Below are positions 16,723 to 26,748 of a DNA stretch of 33,292 nt, in pieces. Numbering within the stretch: the stretch's first letter is position 1; every line of letters starts with the position of its first letter. Made by a program: the position numbers and the translations under genes. The DNA is from Bacteroidetes bacterium 4572_112 (GTDB taxonomy: Bacteria > Bacteroidota > Bacteroidia > Bacteroidales > UBA1556). The DNA lies in NCBI GenBank assembly GCA_002254285.1, contig NIUZ01000006.1:1-33292 (forward strand). The letters are read 5' to 3'. The notes under the pieces are model-generated. The model had not been told where the DNA came from and did not search any database. It worked only from the letters and a program-made list of their open reading frames with translations.

Positions 16723-16730
16723 CAAAAGTA
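16723..16730 (-). promoter_or_regulatory. -7 promoter box of efp (TACTTTTG)
   Basis: Read on the minus strand this is TACTTTTG, an exact TAnnTTTG match 39 bp before the efp ATG. A TTTG at about 16749-16746 is somewhat too close to be a canonical -33 element. Confidence 0.55.
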
Positions 16731-17149
16731 GTAAAATTAATGAGACAAAAAATCTAGACCAATTGCTATCAACCCTCTTATAAATTTACGTTCATTAACA
16801 ACAAATACTAGTAATATAATTTTGATTATTAATAAATTATACTGTTTTGAGTAAAGGTGCTTTCTTAATGGAAAAATAATTATTTCACGTATATTTACAA
16901 TAGCTTCAATTGATAAAATTTTGTTATGCAGGTTTCATTAAAAAGCATTAGATTTGCATTTGCAAAATATCAATGGCTTTATAGTTGAGTTTTAGGACTT
17001 AAGCTATTTATTAGTCAGTTTTGTAATGATTAAGTCTTGAATTCATGTAATGCCCATGATAAATATATTTTAACAGAACTATAGGTAACATAAATGGCAT
17101 AGACTATATTATAATAGATGTTTCCATAGTCAACTAATTTTTTAAACAA
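16731..17149. other. Divergent intergenic region
   Basis: I see no gene or RNA here. It lies between divergent efp and the beta-propeller lipoprotein gene and must contain the latter's promoter, but no clear TAnnTTTG box stands out near 17150. It is AT-rich and without strong hairpins. Confidence 0.4.
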
Positions 17150-18304
17150 ATGAAAAAAATATTTTTAGTAGTAACAGTTTTGTCTTTTATGATGGTATCA
17201 TGTGGTGATGCTGCAACAAAAAAAGAAGAAAAAGTTGAAGATAAGGTTTCTGCACCAGCAGAAGCAGAAGTTAATTATGAAAATGCTGTATGGAATAAGT
17301 TTAAAGCAAATACACGTAACACTTCTCATATTGATGTTAATATGAAAATGGAGAAGCCTGCGTTTTTCATGAAATATAAAACTAACGCTCGTATTAGCAC
17401 AAGTCCTTCTATTTATGATGGCGTTGCTTATATTGGTAGTTCTGATAAGAATCTTTATGCTATTAACGAGTCAAAAGTACTTTGGTCTTTTGAGGTAGGA
17501 GACGATATTCGCTCTAATCCAACAGTTGTTGATGGTGTTGTATATTTCGGTTCTTCGGATAAGTTTATGTACGCTTTAGATGCAAAAACAGGTGAACTTA
17601 AATGGAAGTTTGAAACAGGTGACCTTATTATGTCATCACCAAATGTTGCTAACGACCTAGTATACTTTGGTAGCTATGATGGTTATTGCTATGCATTGAA
17701 TACTAAAGATGGAACTGTAAACTGGAAATTTAAGACAGGCGATGCTGTATATGCGAGTCCTGCTGTAGGAAATTCTGATGTTTACTTTGGTAGTTTTGAT
17801 GGTCATATGTATGCTTTAGATCAGTTAACTGGTGAGCTTAAGTGGAAATTTAAGGCTGGAGATGCTATTGCTTCTAGCCCAGCAGTTACTAACGGTAAAA
17901 TATATTTTGGTAGCGACGATTCTTACCTTTATGCTTTAGATAGAATAGATGGTAATCTTATTTGGAAATTTAAAAGCTTACAAGTTATTAACTCTAGTCC
18001 AGCAGTTAGCGAAAACAGTGTTTACTTTGGAAGTTATGATTATAGTTTCTATAGCATTGATGCTAATACAGGTATTTTGAATTGGACATTCCAAACAGAA
18101 GGTCCAATACACTCAAGCCCAGCTTTGACAAACAATATTGTTTATTTTGGTTCTGATGACTTTAATCTTTATGCTCTTAATGCAAAAGATGGTAAAGAAA
18201 TTTGGCGAGAAAAAGTTGGTGATAGAGTTCACTCTAGCCCTGCAATTCATAAAGGAATGGTTTTCTTCTGTAGTTTCGATAATTACTTATACGGAATGAA
18301 GTAA
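17150..18304 (+). CDS. Beta-propeller lipoprotein with PQQ-like repeats
   Basis: The 384-residue product starts with a lipoprotein signal (KKIFLVVTVLSFMMVSC, lipobox Cys at about residue 18), followed by a Lys/Glu/Ala-rich linker. From about residue 80 there are seven full 40-residue repeats and an eighth half repeat. Their core is SSPAV..G.VYFGS.D..LYALD..TG.L.WKF..GD, the PQQ/pyrrolo-quinoline-quinone enzyme repeat seen also in BamB-type propellers. The half repeats at the ends probably close an eight-bladed propeller. Conserved quinoprotein active-site residues are not evident, so it is more likely a scaffold or binding lipoprotein than a dehydrogenase. The repeats are also similar at DNA level, which allows unequal recombination. 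The gene stands alone, with a terminator at 18326-18358. Confidence 0.85.
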   Translation: MKKIFLVVTVLSFMMVSCGDAATKKEEKVEDKVSAPAEAEVNYENAVWNKFKANTRNTSHIDVNMKMEKPAFFMKYKTNARISTSPSIYDGVAYIGSSDKNLYAINESKVLWSFEVGDDIRSNPTVVDGVVYFGSSDKFMYALDAKTGELKWKFETGDLIMSSPNVANDLVYFGSYDGYCYALNTKDGTVNWKFKTGDAVYASPAVGNSDVYFGSFDGHMYALDQLTGELKWKFKAGDAIASSPAVTNGKIYFGSDDSYLYALDRIDGNLIWKFKSLQVINSSPAVSENSVYFGSYDYSFYSIDANTGILNWTFQTEGPIHSSPALTNNIVYFGSDDFNLYALNAKDGKEIWREKVGDRVHSSPAIHKGMVFFCSFDNYLYGMK

Positions 18305-18325
18305 GAAATTTTATAATATTTCATT

Positions 18326-18358
18326 AAAGGCTGCCTAATTTAGGTGGCCTTTTTTTTG
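18326..18358 (+). terminator. Intrinsic terminator after the propeller gene
   Basis: A stem of about 12 bp with one G-T type pair and one mismatch (aaggctgcctaa against ttaggtggcctt) leads into a run of eight T, about 20 bp after the stop codon. Confidence 0.8.
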
Positions 18359-18448
18359 ATATTATATAAAATCATATTTTGAAAAGCTGATTAACAGGAG
18401 ATTAATTAAATATTTTCTATAGAATTAGATATCTTAACATAAGTTAAT

Positions 18449-18456
18449 TACTTTCG
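18449..18456 (+). promoter_or_regulatory. Possible -7 box TACTTTCG
   Basis: This has one mismatch from TAnnTTTG and lies about 95 bp before ATG 18551 in an otherwise AT-rich leader. It is the best candidate for the promoter of the LamG surface protein. Confidence 0.3.
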
Positions 18457-18550
18457 CCGATTATATCAGGAGATGTATATATTACTCTCTAACTGATATA
18501 AGCTGTTTATTAAATTACTTGTTTACAAAAAAATTAATATCATTCATAAT

Positions 18551-21500
18551 ATGAAGAGTATTTTCTATTTTTTATTTATAATAATATCTATTATTGCTAG
18601 CCCAGTGAAATCATTTTCGCAATGTGCTACACCAACTACAACTACTGGATCACGATGTGGAGAAGGTTCTGTTACAGTTAGCGCCACAAGTGCAACGGGT
18701 AACTATCGTTGGTATGATGCTTCTTCAGGAGGCAATATTCTTGGAAATGATGCATCATTTAATACTCCTATTATTTCTGCAAATACAACTTTTTATGTTT
18801 CAGAATTTAATAATGGAACTACTAATGATGCCTTAGAATTTGATGGAACTAATGATTATGTTGCTATTCAAGATTTGCATTTTATTACTACCGAATTGGA
18901 AGTAATTACTATGGAAGCTTGGGTTAAAACAGATGTTAGTGGAGTTTCTGTATGGGACAACTGGTCTATTGTGGATTTTGATAGGAGTGAATATTTCAAC
19001 TTTTATGTGAGTGGTAATAATGGTACTGTAGGCTTCTCAACCACTGATAATAGTGGACATACTGATGATTTTTATGGAACAATAGCAGTTAATGATAATA
19101 CATGGCACCATATAGCAGTGGTATATGATGGCACTGATAAACATATATATATTGATGGAGCTCTTGATGCAACAAAAGCAAATCCTCATGGTGGAAAAGA
19201 TTTAGGAAAAGGGTCAGTAAGGTATGGTTTTGTTGGTGATGGTTCGGAAGCAACGGGATTTAATGGCTCACGAAATTATAAATATTTTGACGGAAGCTAT
19301 GACGAAATTAGGGTATGGAGTACTGCTCGAACAGCAGCAGAAATAAGTAGTAATTATAATAAATGCGTGCCTGAAGGTCAAGAGGATTTAATGCTATACT
19401 ATCGTATGGATGGAGTAAGTGGCGATAATACTCTAATTGATTATAGTGGTAATAATTATAATGGTACTCTTTATAATATGGATTTGGCAGCCGTTTGGAT
19501 AACAGGAACTAATTTAACAGATTGTCCTACATGTGAGAGTGCTAGAGCTTCAGTAATTGCTGAAATAGAAGCTGCTCCTGCAATTGACTTAGGTGTTGAT
19601 AAATGCGTGCCAACCACTAGCACAATATTAGATGCTGGTGCTGGGTTTACCTCATATTCATGGAGTACAGGTGCTACTACTCAGCAGATTACTGTTAATT
19701 CAAATGGATTTTATTCTGTTGATGTTACTCACGCTGCAAATTTATGTGTTGGTACCGATGGTATTTCTGTAAGTTTACTTTCAGAACCTGATGCTTCGGA
19801 CAAAGATAGATGTGGAGAAGGTACTTTAGCTCTAGATATTGATAACCCAAGTTCGACCACATATCAGTGGTATGATGTTGCAACAGGTGGTAGTGCCATA
19901 GGAACAGGAGTTAATTATACAACCCCAAGTATTTCGTCAACTACCTCCTATTATGTTAGTGAAATTGATAATTCGCAATATAAACAGGCTCTACATTTTG
20001 ATGGAGTAAATGATATGGTTGCCATAGATAACTTAACCTATAATGGAACAAATTATACTGAAGTTACTGTAGAAGCTTGGATTCGTACAACCGATAATAG
20101 TAAACAGATTATAGCATCTTATGATAGGAGTGAGTATTGGAGACTGGAGATTGCAGGTGAAGGTACAAATGCAGGAAGGGTTGGTTTTAAAATATATACG
20201 GGTGATACAGATTATAGTAATGGAATAGTAGATTTTGGAGGTACTGCTATAGTAAGTGATGGTAATTGGCATCATGTTGCAGCAGTTTTTAATAATGGCT
20301 CAATTAAAATATATGTTGATGGCAATTTAGATGCTTCTACTACAACAGACTCTAAATTTGGTAAAGGAACTGTTCGTTATGGTTTTCTAGGTGTTGGATC
20401 TGAAGCGTCAATATATAATGGAACTACTGGACCTCTTGACTATTTCAATGGTGACATTGATGAGGTACGTATTTGGAGTGTTGCTCGTAATATTACTCAA
20501 ATACAAAATAATAAGGATGGATGTTTATTGGGAACTGAAACTGGTCTTCAAGCTTATTATAAAATGGAAGATGGAAGTGGAAATACATTGAGCGATCACT
20601 CTATTAATAATAGTATAGGTACTTTGTTTAATATGGATAATAGTGCATGGATAAATACAGGTAAAAATATTGAATGTTCGTGTGGTGAAAGCGATAGGAG
20701 AGAAGTAACTGCTACTGTTAATGCAATTCCAGTGGTAAACTTAGGACTTGATAGATGTGAGCCAGCAGCGGTAGTGCTTGATGCAGAGAATGCTGGCGGT
20801 GGATATACTTATGTTTGGCAAGATGGAAGTACAAATCAAACTCTTAATGCAGCTACATCACAGCAATATTGGGCTCGTGTAACCGAAACTGCAACATCTT
20901 GTGAAGGTAGTGATACTGTTGTTATTAGTATTGGAACCACAGCAAAGCCAACAACAACAGACGGCTCTCGTTGTGGTAATGGAACAGTGGATTTATCAGT
21001 AAGTAATGTTAATACAATTAGATGGTATGATCAACAAACTGGTGGCACATTATTACAAACAGGATTGTCGTATACAACACCTAGTTTAAATTCTAATACT
21101 GACTATTATGTTAGTGCAGATGAGGGTACTTCATGTGGTGAAAGTGTTCGCGAAAAAATTACAGCAGAAGTAAACCCTGAAATTACAGCTCTTACAACAG
21201 TAAAATCGTGGCCTGGGGAAAATGGAACGGTAATAGTTTTAAGCTCAACAGGAGGCAGTGGGAATTATGATTATACTGAATTGCAAGGAAACTTTGATTA
21301 TGCAGGATCGTATACGGCTGCTGATGTTGAAAAAACTGTTCCAAACGGAGGGTCTTATAATATTATGGTTAGAGATGAAAAAGGATGTGAATATACTACC
21401 AATGGCGTGGTGACAAACCCTATACCTACTGCAATTGCAACGAGTGCTAATACTTCTGTTAGTTTATTTATTCCTCAAAAAAATGAGTGGTTTTATGTAA

Positions 21501-22507
21501 CAGATAATAATTCAAAAGCTATTGTTGCCATAAAAAGCGGTTCAAATGCACTAGGTAAAGTAGATGTTGAATTATATATTGATGGCTCAACAGGAATTTA
21601 TGATGGTTATGCTTTTCTGAAAAGGCATTTCGTTATTAATGTAGAAAATCAACCGACATCCAATGTTGAAGTTAAGTTATTATTCTCTACTAATGAGTAT
21701 AATAGCCTTAAAAGCGAAGCTGCTAATACTGCTGAACCATTAGATGATATTAGCACAATTGCCGATATTGGGGTAACAAAATATGAGGGGCCTACCGAAA
21801 ATGGAAATTATAAGCCTGGAGATGCCACAAGCTTAGCTTTCATTAGCCAAAGCTCAAGTGGTAGTGAGGCTGAAGGGAAATATATTATTATTCAAACGAG
21901 TAGTTTTTCTGAATTCTGGCCACATGCAAGTGGTGGTGGCTCGGCTTTACCCATAGAACTAATACGTTTTGAGACGGCTAAAGTGAATAATGATGTTGTG
22001 CTTTCTTGGACTACGGCCACTGAGCTTAATAACGAATATTTTAGCCTGCAACGTTCAGTCGATGGCAAAGAGTTTAATACTATTGCTAAAATAGATGGTG
22101 CGGGTAATAGTAATACTATTCTTAATTATCAATACGTTGATAATAAGCCGCTTTCTGGAACATCATACTATAGATTAAAGCAAACTGACTATGATGGTAA
22201 ATTTGCTTTCTCTCAAATTAGGGCTGTTAAATTTGCTTATGATAATGAGGCTAGTCTAGCGATTTATCCAAATCCAACAAACTCAAAAATAAATATGTAT
22301 TTTGATGGTTTTGTAAATGATAGTAAAGTTGAAATGAGCATTTATTCTGTAAATGGAAAATTAATGCTTACTAAATCTATTCCTCTCAGCGAAAATGGTG
22401 ATGGTAATATTAGTATGAATATTGAACAACTACTGCCTGCAGGTGTTTATTTTGTGAGAATCATAGGTGAAAACAATATTATTAACAATAAGATAATTGT
22501 ACAATAA
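18551..22507 (+). CDS. Large LamG-domain surface protein secreted by T9SS
   Basis: The 1318-residue product has an N-terminal signal peptide ending KSFSQ. Ig-like PKD/Ig_7-type modules (TFYVSE, SYYVSE, DYYVSA motifs) lie at about 25-90, 410-475 and 795-860. Two LamG/concanavalin-like modules lie at about 93-330 and 480-715, each with the ALxFDGxNDxVAI start, an EAWxxT strand, WHHxAVxxD/N and DEVRIWS-like ends. The last 180 residues are the typical stalk (LPIELIRFETAK, near 1135) and T9SS type A sorting domain (AIYPNPTNSKINM, near 1237, ending NNKIIVQ). Module order Ig-LamG-Ig-LamG-Ig suggests tandem duplication. The protein probably is an adhesin or glycan-binding surface protein; no catalytic domain is seen. 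The gene is followed by a terminator at 22530-22577. Confidence 0.93.
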   Translation: MKSIFYFLFIIISIIASPVKSFSQCATPTTTTGSRCGEGSVTVSATSATGNYRWYDASSGGNILGNDASFNTPIISANTTFYVSEFNNGTTNDALEFDGTNDYVAIQDLHFITTELEVITMEAWVKTDVSGVSVWDNWSIVDFDRSEYFNFYVSGNNGTVGFSTTDNSGHTDDFYGTIAVNDNTWHHIAVVYDGTDKHIYIDGALDATKANPHGGKDLGKGSVRYGFVGDGSEATGFNGSRNYKYFDGSYDEIRVWSTARTAAEISSNYNKCVPEGQEDLMLYYRMDGVSGDNTLIDYSGNNYNGTLYNMDLAAVWITGTNLTDCPTCESARASVIAEIEAAPAIDLGVDKCVPTTSTILDAGAGFTSYSWSTGATTQQITVNSNGFYSVDVTHAANLCVGTDGISVSLLSEPDASDKDRCGEGTLALDIDNPSSTTYQWYDVATGGSAIGTGVNYTTPSISSTTSYYVSEIDNSQYKQALHFDGVNDMVAIDNLTYNGTNYTEVTVEAWIRTTDNSKQIIASYDRSEYWRLEIAGEGTNAGRVGFKIYTGDTDYSNGIVDFGGTAIVSDGNWHHVAAVFNNGSIKIYVDGNLDASTTTDSKFGKGTVRYGFLGVGSEASIYNGTTGPLDYFNGDIDEVRIWSVARNITQIQNNKDGCLLGTETGLQAYYKMEDGSGNTLSDHSINNSIGTLFNMDNSAWINTGKNIECSCGESDRREVTATVNAIPVVNLGLDRCEPAAVVLDAENAGGGYTYVWQDGSTNQTLNAATSQQYWARVTETATSCEGSDTVVISIGTTAKPTTTDGSRCGNGTVDLSVSNVNTIRWYDQQTGGTLLQTGLSYTTPSLNSNTDYYVSADEGTSCGESVREKITAEVNPEITALTTVKSWPGENGTVIVLSSTGGSGNYDYTELQGNFDYAGSYTAADVEKTVPNGGSYNIMVRDEKGCEYTTNGVVTNPIPTAIATSANTSVSLFIPQKNEWFYVTDNNSKAIVAIKSGSNALGKVDVELYIDGSTGIYDGYAFLKRHFVINVENQPTSNVEVKLLFSTNEYNSLKSEAANTAEPLDDISTIADIGVTKYEGPTENGNYKPGDATSLAFISQSSSGSEAEGKYIIIQTSSFSEFWPHASGGGSALPIELIRFETAKVNNDVVLSWTTATELNNEYFSLQRSVDGKEFNTIAKIDGAGNSNTILNYQYVDNKPLSGTSYYRLKQTDYDGKFAFSQIRAVKFAYDNEASLAIYPNPTNSKINMYFDGFVNDSKVEMSIYSVNGKLMLTKSIPLSENGDGNISMNIEQLLPAGVYFVRIIGENNIINNKIIVQ

Positions 22508-22529
22508 TTCAGTATAAATTATTGTCAGT

Positions 22530-22577
22530 AAAAAGCTCTAAGTTGGTAGTTATTCTATCATTAACTTAGAGCTTTTT
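22530..22577 (+). terminator. Intrinsic terminator after the LamG gene
   Basis: Perfect 15-bp arms at 22530-22544 and 22563-22577 include A- and T-runs at the outer ends. It is 22 bp after the stop codon. Confidence 0.9.
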
Positions 22578-22616
22578 GTATATAATAATGGCAGTAATAC
22601 CAACCTAAGAAATCAT

Positions 22617-22624
22617 TACATTTG
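22617..22624 (+). promoter_or_regulatory. -7 promoter box TACATTTG upstream of lepA
   Basis: This is an exact TAnnTTTG match 134 bp before the lepA ATG. It implies a fairly long 5' leader, in which I see no riboswitch-like structure. Confidence 0.4.
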
Positions 22625-22758
22625 CAAATCATTATATTTAGTCGCGAGATGCTCCGAAACCTATTTATAGCATCATTATTACGAATTTATGAATTCTGAT
22701 TTTGTAAAGGGTTTACAGAATAAAATCTCTCTCTAAATAAAAAACATAAGAATACAAT

Positions 22759-24546
22759 ATGGAAAATACTCGTAATTTCTGCATAATAGCACATATAGAT
22801 CATGGTAAAAGTACTTTAGCCGATCGCCTATTGGAATATACTGATACTGTTTCGGCAAGAGACCTGCAAGCGCAAGTGCTTGATGATATGGAGCTTGAAC
22901 GTGAGCGTGGTATCACTATCAAGAGCCATGCAATACAAATGCTTCATAAGCGAGATAAAACTGATTATATTCTTAACCTTATTGATACTCCGGGTCACGT
23001 AGATTTTTCTTACGAAGTATCGCGCTCAATCGCTGCTTGCGAAGGCGCCCTACTTATTGTAGATGCTACCCAAGGTATTCAGGCTCAAACAATTTCTAAC
23101 CTTTATTTAGCAATAGAGAATGATCTTGAAATTATTCCTGTAATGAATAAAATGGACCTTCCTAATGCTATGCCATTGGAAGTCGCTGATCAAATTGTAG
23201 ACCTTATTGGCTGTGATTTGGATGATATTATTGAAGCTAGTGGTAAAACCGGATACGGAGTAGATAAGATTTTAGATGCCATAATTGATGTAGTGCCTGC
23301 TCCTAAAGGAGATCCTAAAGCACCACTTGAGGCAATGATTTTTGACTCTGTTTTTAATTCTTTTAGAGGAATTATTGCCTACGTAAAAATCATGAATGGT
23401 ACTGTACGTAAAGGTGAGTTAGTAAAATTCTTCAATACTGCTAAAGAGTATAAGGCTGATGAGGTTGGAGTATTGAAACTAGGTTTGGAACCTAGCAAAG
23501 AGCTAAGTGCTGGCGATGTTGGATATATTATTTCTGGAATTAAAGCTTCTAAGGAAGTGAAAGTTGGAGATACTATTACTCATAAAGAAAATCCTTGTGC
23601 GGCGGCAATTGGTGGTTTTGAGGATGTGAAACCTATGGTGTTTGCAGGGGTTTATCCTGTTGATGCTGAGGATTATGAAGACCTACGTGCTGCTATGGAG
23701 AAACTTCAACTTAATGATGCTTCTCTAACATACGAGCCAGAATCTTCTGCTGCCTTAGGTTTCGGATTCCGTTGTGGTTTCCTTGGTTTATTGCATATGG
23801 AAATTATTCAGGAACGCCTTGATCGTGAGTTTGATATGAACGTAATCACAACTGTGCCCAACGTTTCGTATAAAGTACATACTCGCACTGGTGAGGAGCT
23901 TATGGTCTATAACCCATCGGGTTTGCCAGATATTTCTAAGGTTGACTATATTGAAGAGCCGCTTATTAGTGCTCAGGTGATTTTGCAGAGCGAATATATG
24001 GGCCCTGTTATGAAACTTTGCCTCGATAAGCGTGGTATTCTTAAAAATACAATTTTCTTAACAAGTAATAGAGTTGAGCTTACTTTCGATATGCCTTTGG
24101 GCGAAATTGTTTTCGATTTTTACGATAGACTGAAGAGTATTTCCAAAGGTTATGCTTCTTTCGATTATCATTTAAATGGTTTCCAGCAAGCAAAACTTAT
24201 TAGATTAGATATACTTCTTAATGGTGATTATGTAGATGCTTTGAGCACGCTACTTCACCAAGATAATGCATATAATTTTGGTAAAAAGATTTGTTCTAAG
24301 TTGAAAGAACTTATTCCTCGTCAGCAATTTGATATTGCAATACAGGCAGCCATAGGTTCTAAAATTATTTCTCGTGAAACAGTAAAAGCTGTTCGTAAGG
24401 ATGTTACTGCCAAATGTTATGGTGGTGATATTTCTCGAAAGCGCAAATTACTTGAAAAGCAGAAAAAAGGTAAAAAGCGTATGCGTCAGGTAGGAAATGT
24501 TCAAGTTCCTCAAAATGCATTCCTTGCTGTACTTAAGATGGACTAA
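22759..24546 (+). CDS. lepA: Elongation factor 4 (LepA)
   Basis: The 595-residue product is close to the usual length of about 600. GTPase motifs are AHIDHGKSTLADRL (G1), RERGITIK (G2), DTPGHVDF (G3) and NKMDLP (G4). EF-G-like domain II, III and V segments follow (GFRCGFLGLLHMEI), then the LepA-specific C-terminal domain ending QVPQNAFLAVLKM. LepA is a ribosome-binding GTPase linked to back-translocation or initiation under stress. It is followed by an AT-rich inverted repeat and then tex. Confidence 0.97.
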   Translation: MENTRNFCIIAHIDHGKSTLADRLLEYTDTVSARDLQAQVLDDMELERERGITIKSHAIQMLHKRDKTDYILNLIDTPGHVDFSYEVSRSIAACEGALLIVDATQGIQAQTISNLYLAIENDLEIIPVMNKMDLPNAMPLEVADQIVDLIGCDLDDIIEASGKTGYGVDKILDAIIDVVPAPKGDPKAPLEAMIFDSVFNSFRGIIAYVKIMNGTVRKGELVKFFNTAKEYKADEVGVLKLGLEPSKELSAGDVGYIISGIKASKEVKVGDTITHKENPCAAAIGGFEDVKPMVFAGVYPVDAEDYEDLRAAMEKLQLNDASLTYEPESSAALGFGFRCGFLGLLHMEIIQERLDREFDMNVITTVPNVSYKVHTRTGEELMVYNPSGLPDISKVDYIEEPLISAQVILQSEYMGPVMKLCLDKRGILKNTIFLTSNRVELTFDMPLGEIVFDFYDRLKSISKGYASFDYHLNGFQQAKLIRLDILLNGDYVDALSTLLHQDNAYNFGKKICSKLKELIPRQQFDIAIQAAIGSKIISRETVKAVRKDVTAKCYGGDISRKRKLLEKQKKGKKRMRQVGNVQVPQNAFLAVLKMD

Positions 24547-24547
24547 A

Positions 24548-24602
24548 TAATGATTAATTGTTAATGTTTAATTATTAATGCATTATCGATAATTAATCAT
24601 TA
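24548..24602. repeat. AT-rich inverted repeat between lepA and tex
   Basis: 12-bp perfect arms (24548-24559, 24591-24602) enclose further taatgtt/aacatta-like repeats. It starts right after the lepA stop. A weak terminator or a multicopy spacer element are both possible. There is no T-run. Confidence 0.5.
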
Positions 24603-24627
24603 GTAATTTACAATTTAACATTAATAG

Positions 24628-26748
24628 ATGATATCACATATTTCTAAAAAGCTAAATCTTGATAGAAAAGCTGTGCAAGGCACAATTGAGCTATTGGAGA
24701 AAGGCGCTGGAATTCCGTTTATTGCACGTTATAGAAAAGAAGCTACGGGCGGACTCGATGAGGTTGCAATTGAAAACATCCGTGATGCTCATTTGCAATA
24801 TATTGAGCTTGAGAAACGCAAAAAATACGTTATCGAGAGTATAGCAAAGCAAGATTTACTAAGCGACATTTTACAACAGAAGATAGAACAATCTCTTACT
24901 TTAAGTGAGATTGAAGATATATATTTGCCATTTAAACCCAAGCGCAAAACTAAGGCTAGTGTTGCCAAAGAACGTGGTTTGGAACCCTTGGCGAAGATAA
25001 TAATGAGTCAAAATAATCCTGATTTTTATTTTCAGGCCGAGCATTACACCAAGCATCCCGATATTGCTGATGCCGAAATGGCTGTAAGTGGTGCTCTTGA
25101 TATTATTGCTGAATGGATAAACGAACGCCCAGCTGTACGTAAAAGCAGCCGTAGATTGTGGCAACGACAGGCAGTAATACAATCAAAAAAGAAGACTAAA
25201 GCTGAAGATGAGCAGCAAAAATTCAAACCTTATTACGATTGGGAAGAGAGAATGAGCAAGGCGCCAAGCCATAGAGTATTGGCTCTGCTTAGAGGAGAAA
25301 AAGAAGGTGTGCTGCGTCTTAAAATAGGTCCTGATGAGGATGTAGCCATCAATAGTATTAAGGACTATGTAATAAAAACAGATTCCACAAGCCGCCACGA
25401 GATTTCAATTGCTGTTAAGGACTCGTATCGTAGGCTTCTTTCATCATCCTTGGAAACCGAATTCAGAGCTGAGTTAAAAGAAAATGCTGATGCAAAAGCG
25501 ATTAATGTTTTTGCTGAAAATCTTCGTCAGTTGCTAATGACTAGTCCCTTGGGGCAAAAAGTGTGCTTGGCAATTGACCCAGGATTTAGATCAGGCTGCA
25601 AACTTGTAGTGCTTGATGCACAAGGCAAATTGCTGCACAACGAAACCATATATCCTCATCCACCACAGCGAGAAGCTACTATGGCAAAGAAAAAGCTTAG
25701 TAGCCTTGTGAATATGTATAAGGTGGAAGCCATAGCCATAGGAAATGGTACGGCAGGCCGCGAAACTGAGAAATTGGTTCAAAACACACATTTCGATAGA
25801 AAGATACAGGCTGTAATGGTGAACGAAAATGGTGCATCAATATATTCTGCAAGTGCTTTGGCACGTGAGGAATTTCCTGATTATGATATTACTGTGCGAG
25901 GCTCGGTTTCAATTGGTCGTAGGCTAATGGATCCTCTTGCCGAGCTTGTGAAAATTGACCCAAAATCCATAGGAGTGGGGCAATATCAGCACGATGTGGA
26001 TCAGAAAAAATTACAGGCAAAGCTTGCCGATGTGGTAAGTAGCGTTGTGAATAGTGTAGGAGTGGAACTAAATACCGCTAGCAAAGAGATATTGCAATAT
26101 GTAGTGGGAATTGGCCCTAGTACCGCCAAAAAGATTGTAGATTTTCGTAATGAGAATGGAGCTTTTGAAAGCCGCAAACAACTGATGAAAATTAGTGGTT
26201 TTGGTGCTAAAGCTTTTGAGCAAGCTGCCGGATTTATTAGAATTCGTGATGCTCGCAACCCATTGGATAATACTGCTGTACATCCCGAATCATATTCTGT
26301 GGTGGACAAAATGGCCAAAAAATTAAAGAAAAATATTGCTGAGCTTATTGAAGATAAAGAATCCATGAAATTGCTACAAGCAGAGGATTTTGTAACTGAT
26401 AAATTTGGCCTTTTTACAGTAAAAGATATTATTGCCGAGCTTCAGAAGCCAAATCGTGACCCTAGGTCAAAAATTGAGTTTTTCGAGTTTGAGAAGTCGG
26501 TAAATAGCCCTCAGGATTTGGAAGAAGGAATGATACTGCCGGGCATTATTACGAATATAACAGCCTTTGGTGCTTTTGTAGATGTGGGAGTGCATCAAGA
26601 TGGGCTTGTGCATATTTCTGAATTAGCCAACGAATTTGTTAGCGACCCTCATCAGTATGTAAAGCTAAATCAAAAAGTACAAATAAAGGTATTGAAAATA
26701 GATTTGCAGCGCAAAAGACTGCAATTTAGTATGAAAGATTTGAATTAA
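24628..26748 (+). CDS. tex: Tex-family RNA-binding transcription accessory protein
   Basis: The 706-residue product has the full Tex domain order. The N-terminal helical domain has GIPFIARYRKEATGGLDE (about 27-45). The YqgF/RNase H-like domain (LAIDPGFRSGCKLVVLD, about 313-330), the helix-hairpin-helix pair (VVGIGPSTAKKIVDFR; ISGFGAKAFEQAAGF) and a C-terminal S1 domain (GIITNITAFGAFVDVGVHQDG) follow. Tex binds nucleic acid and affects transcription and ribosome quality control. The stop TAA shares its last A with the ATG of the epimerase gene, so the two are translationally coupled. It has the usual length for Bacteroidota homologs, somewhat shorter than E. coli Tex. Confidence 0.96.
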   Translation: MISHISKKLNLDRKAVQGTIELLEKGAGIPFIARYRKEATGGLDEVAIENIRDAHLQYIELEKRKKYVIESIAKQDLLSDILQQKIEQSLTLSEIEDIYLPFKPKRKTKASVAKERGLEPLAKIIMSQNNPDFYFQAEHYTKHPDIADAEMAVSGALDIIAEWINERPAVRKSSRRLWQRQAVIQSKKKTKAEDEQQKFKPYYDWEERMSKAPSHRVLALLRGEKEGVLRLKIGPDEDVAINSIKDYVIKTDSTSRHEISIAVKDSYRRLLSSSLETEFRAELKENADAKAINVFAENLRQLLMTSPLGQKVCLAIDPGFRSGCKLVVLDAQGKLLHNETIYPHPPQREATMAKKKLSSLVNMYKVEAIAIGNGTAGRETEKLVQNTHFDRKIQAVMVNENGASIYSASALAREEFPDYDITVRGSVSIGRRLMDPLAELVKIDPKSIGVGQYQHDVDQKKLQAKLADVVSSVVNSVGVELNTASKEILQYVVGIGPSTAKKIVDFRNENGAFESRKQLMKISGFGAKAFEQAAGFIRIRDARNPLDNTAVHPESYSVVDKMAKKLKKNIAELIEDKESMKLLQAEDFVTDKFGLFTVKDIIAELQKPNRDPRSKIEFFEFEKSVNSPQDLEEGMILPGIITNITAFGAFVDVGVHQDGLVHISELANEFVSDPHQYVKLNQKVQIKVLKIDLQRKRLQFSMKDLN

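Noticed and set aside
24901..26366. Minus-strand ORFs of 60-121 codons inside tex
   Set aside because: They are shadows of a well-conserved gene on the other strand and have no domain of their own.
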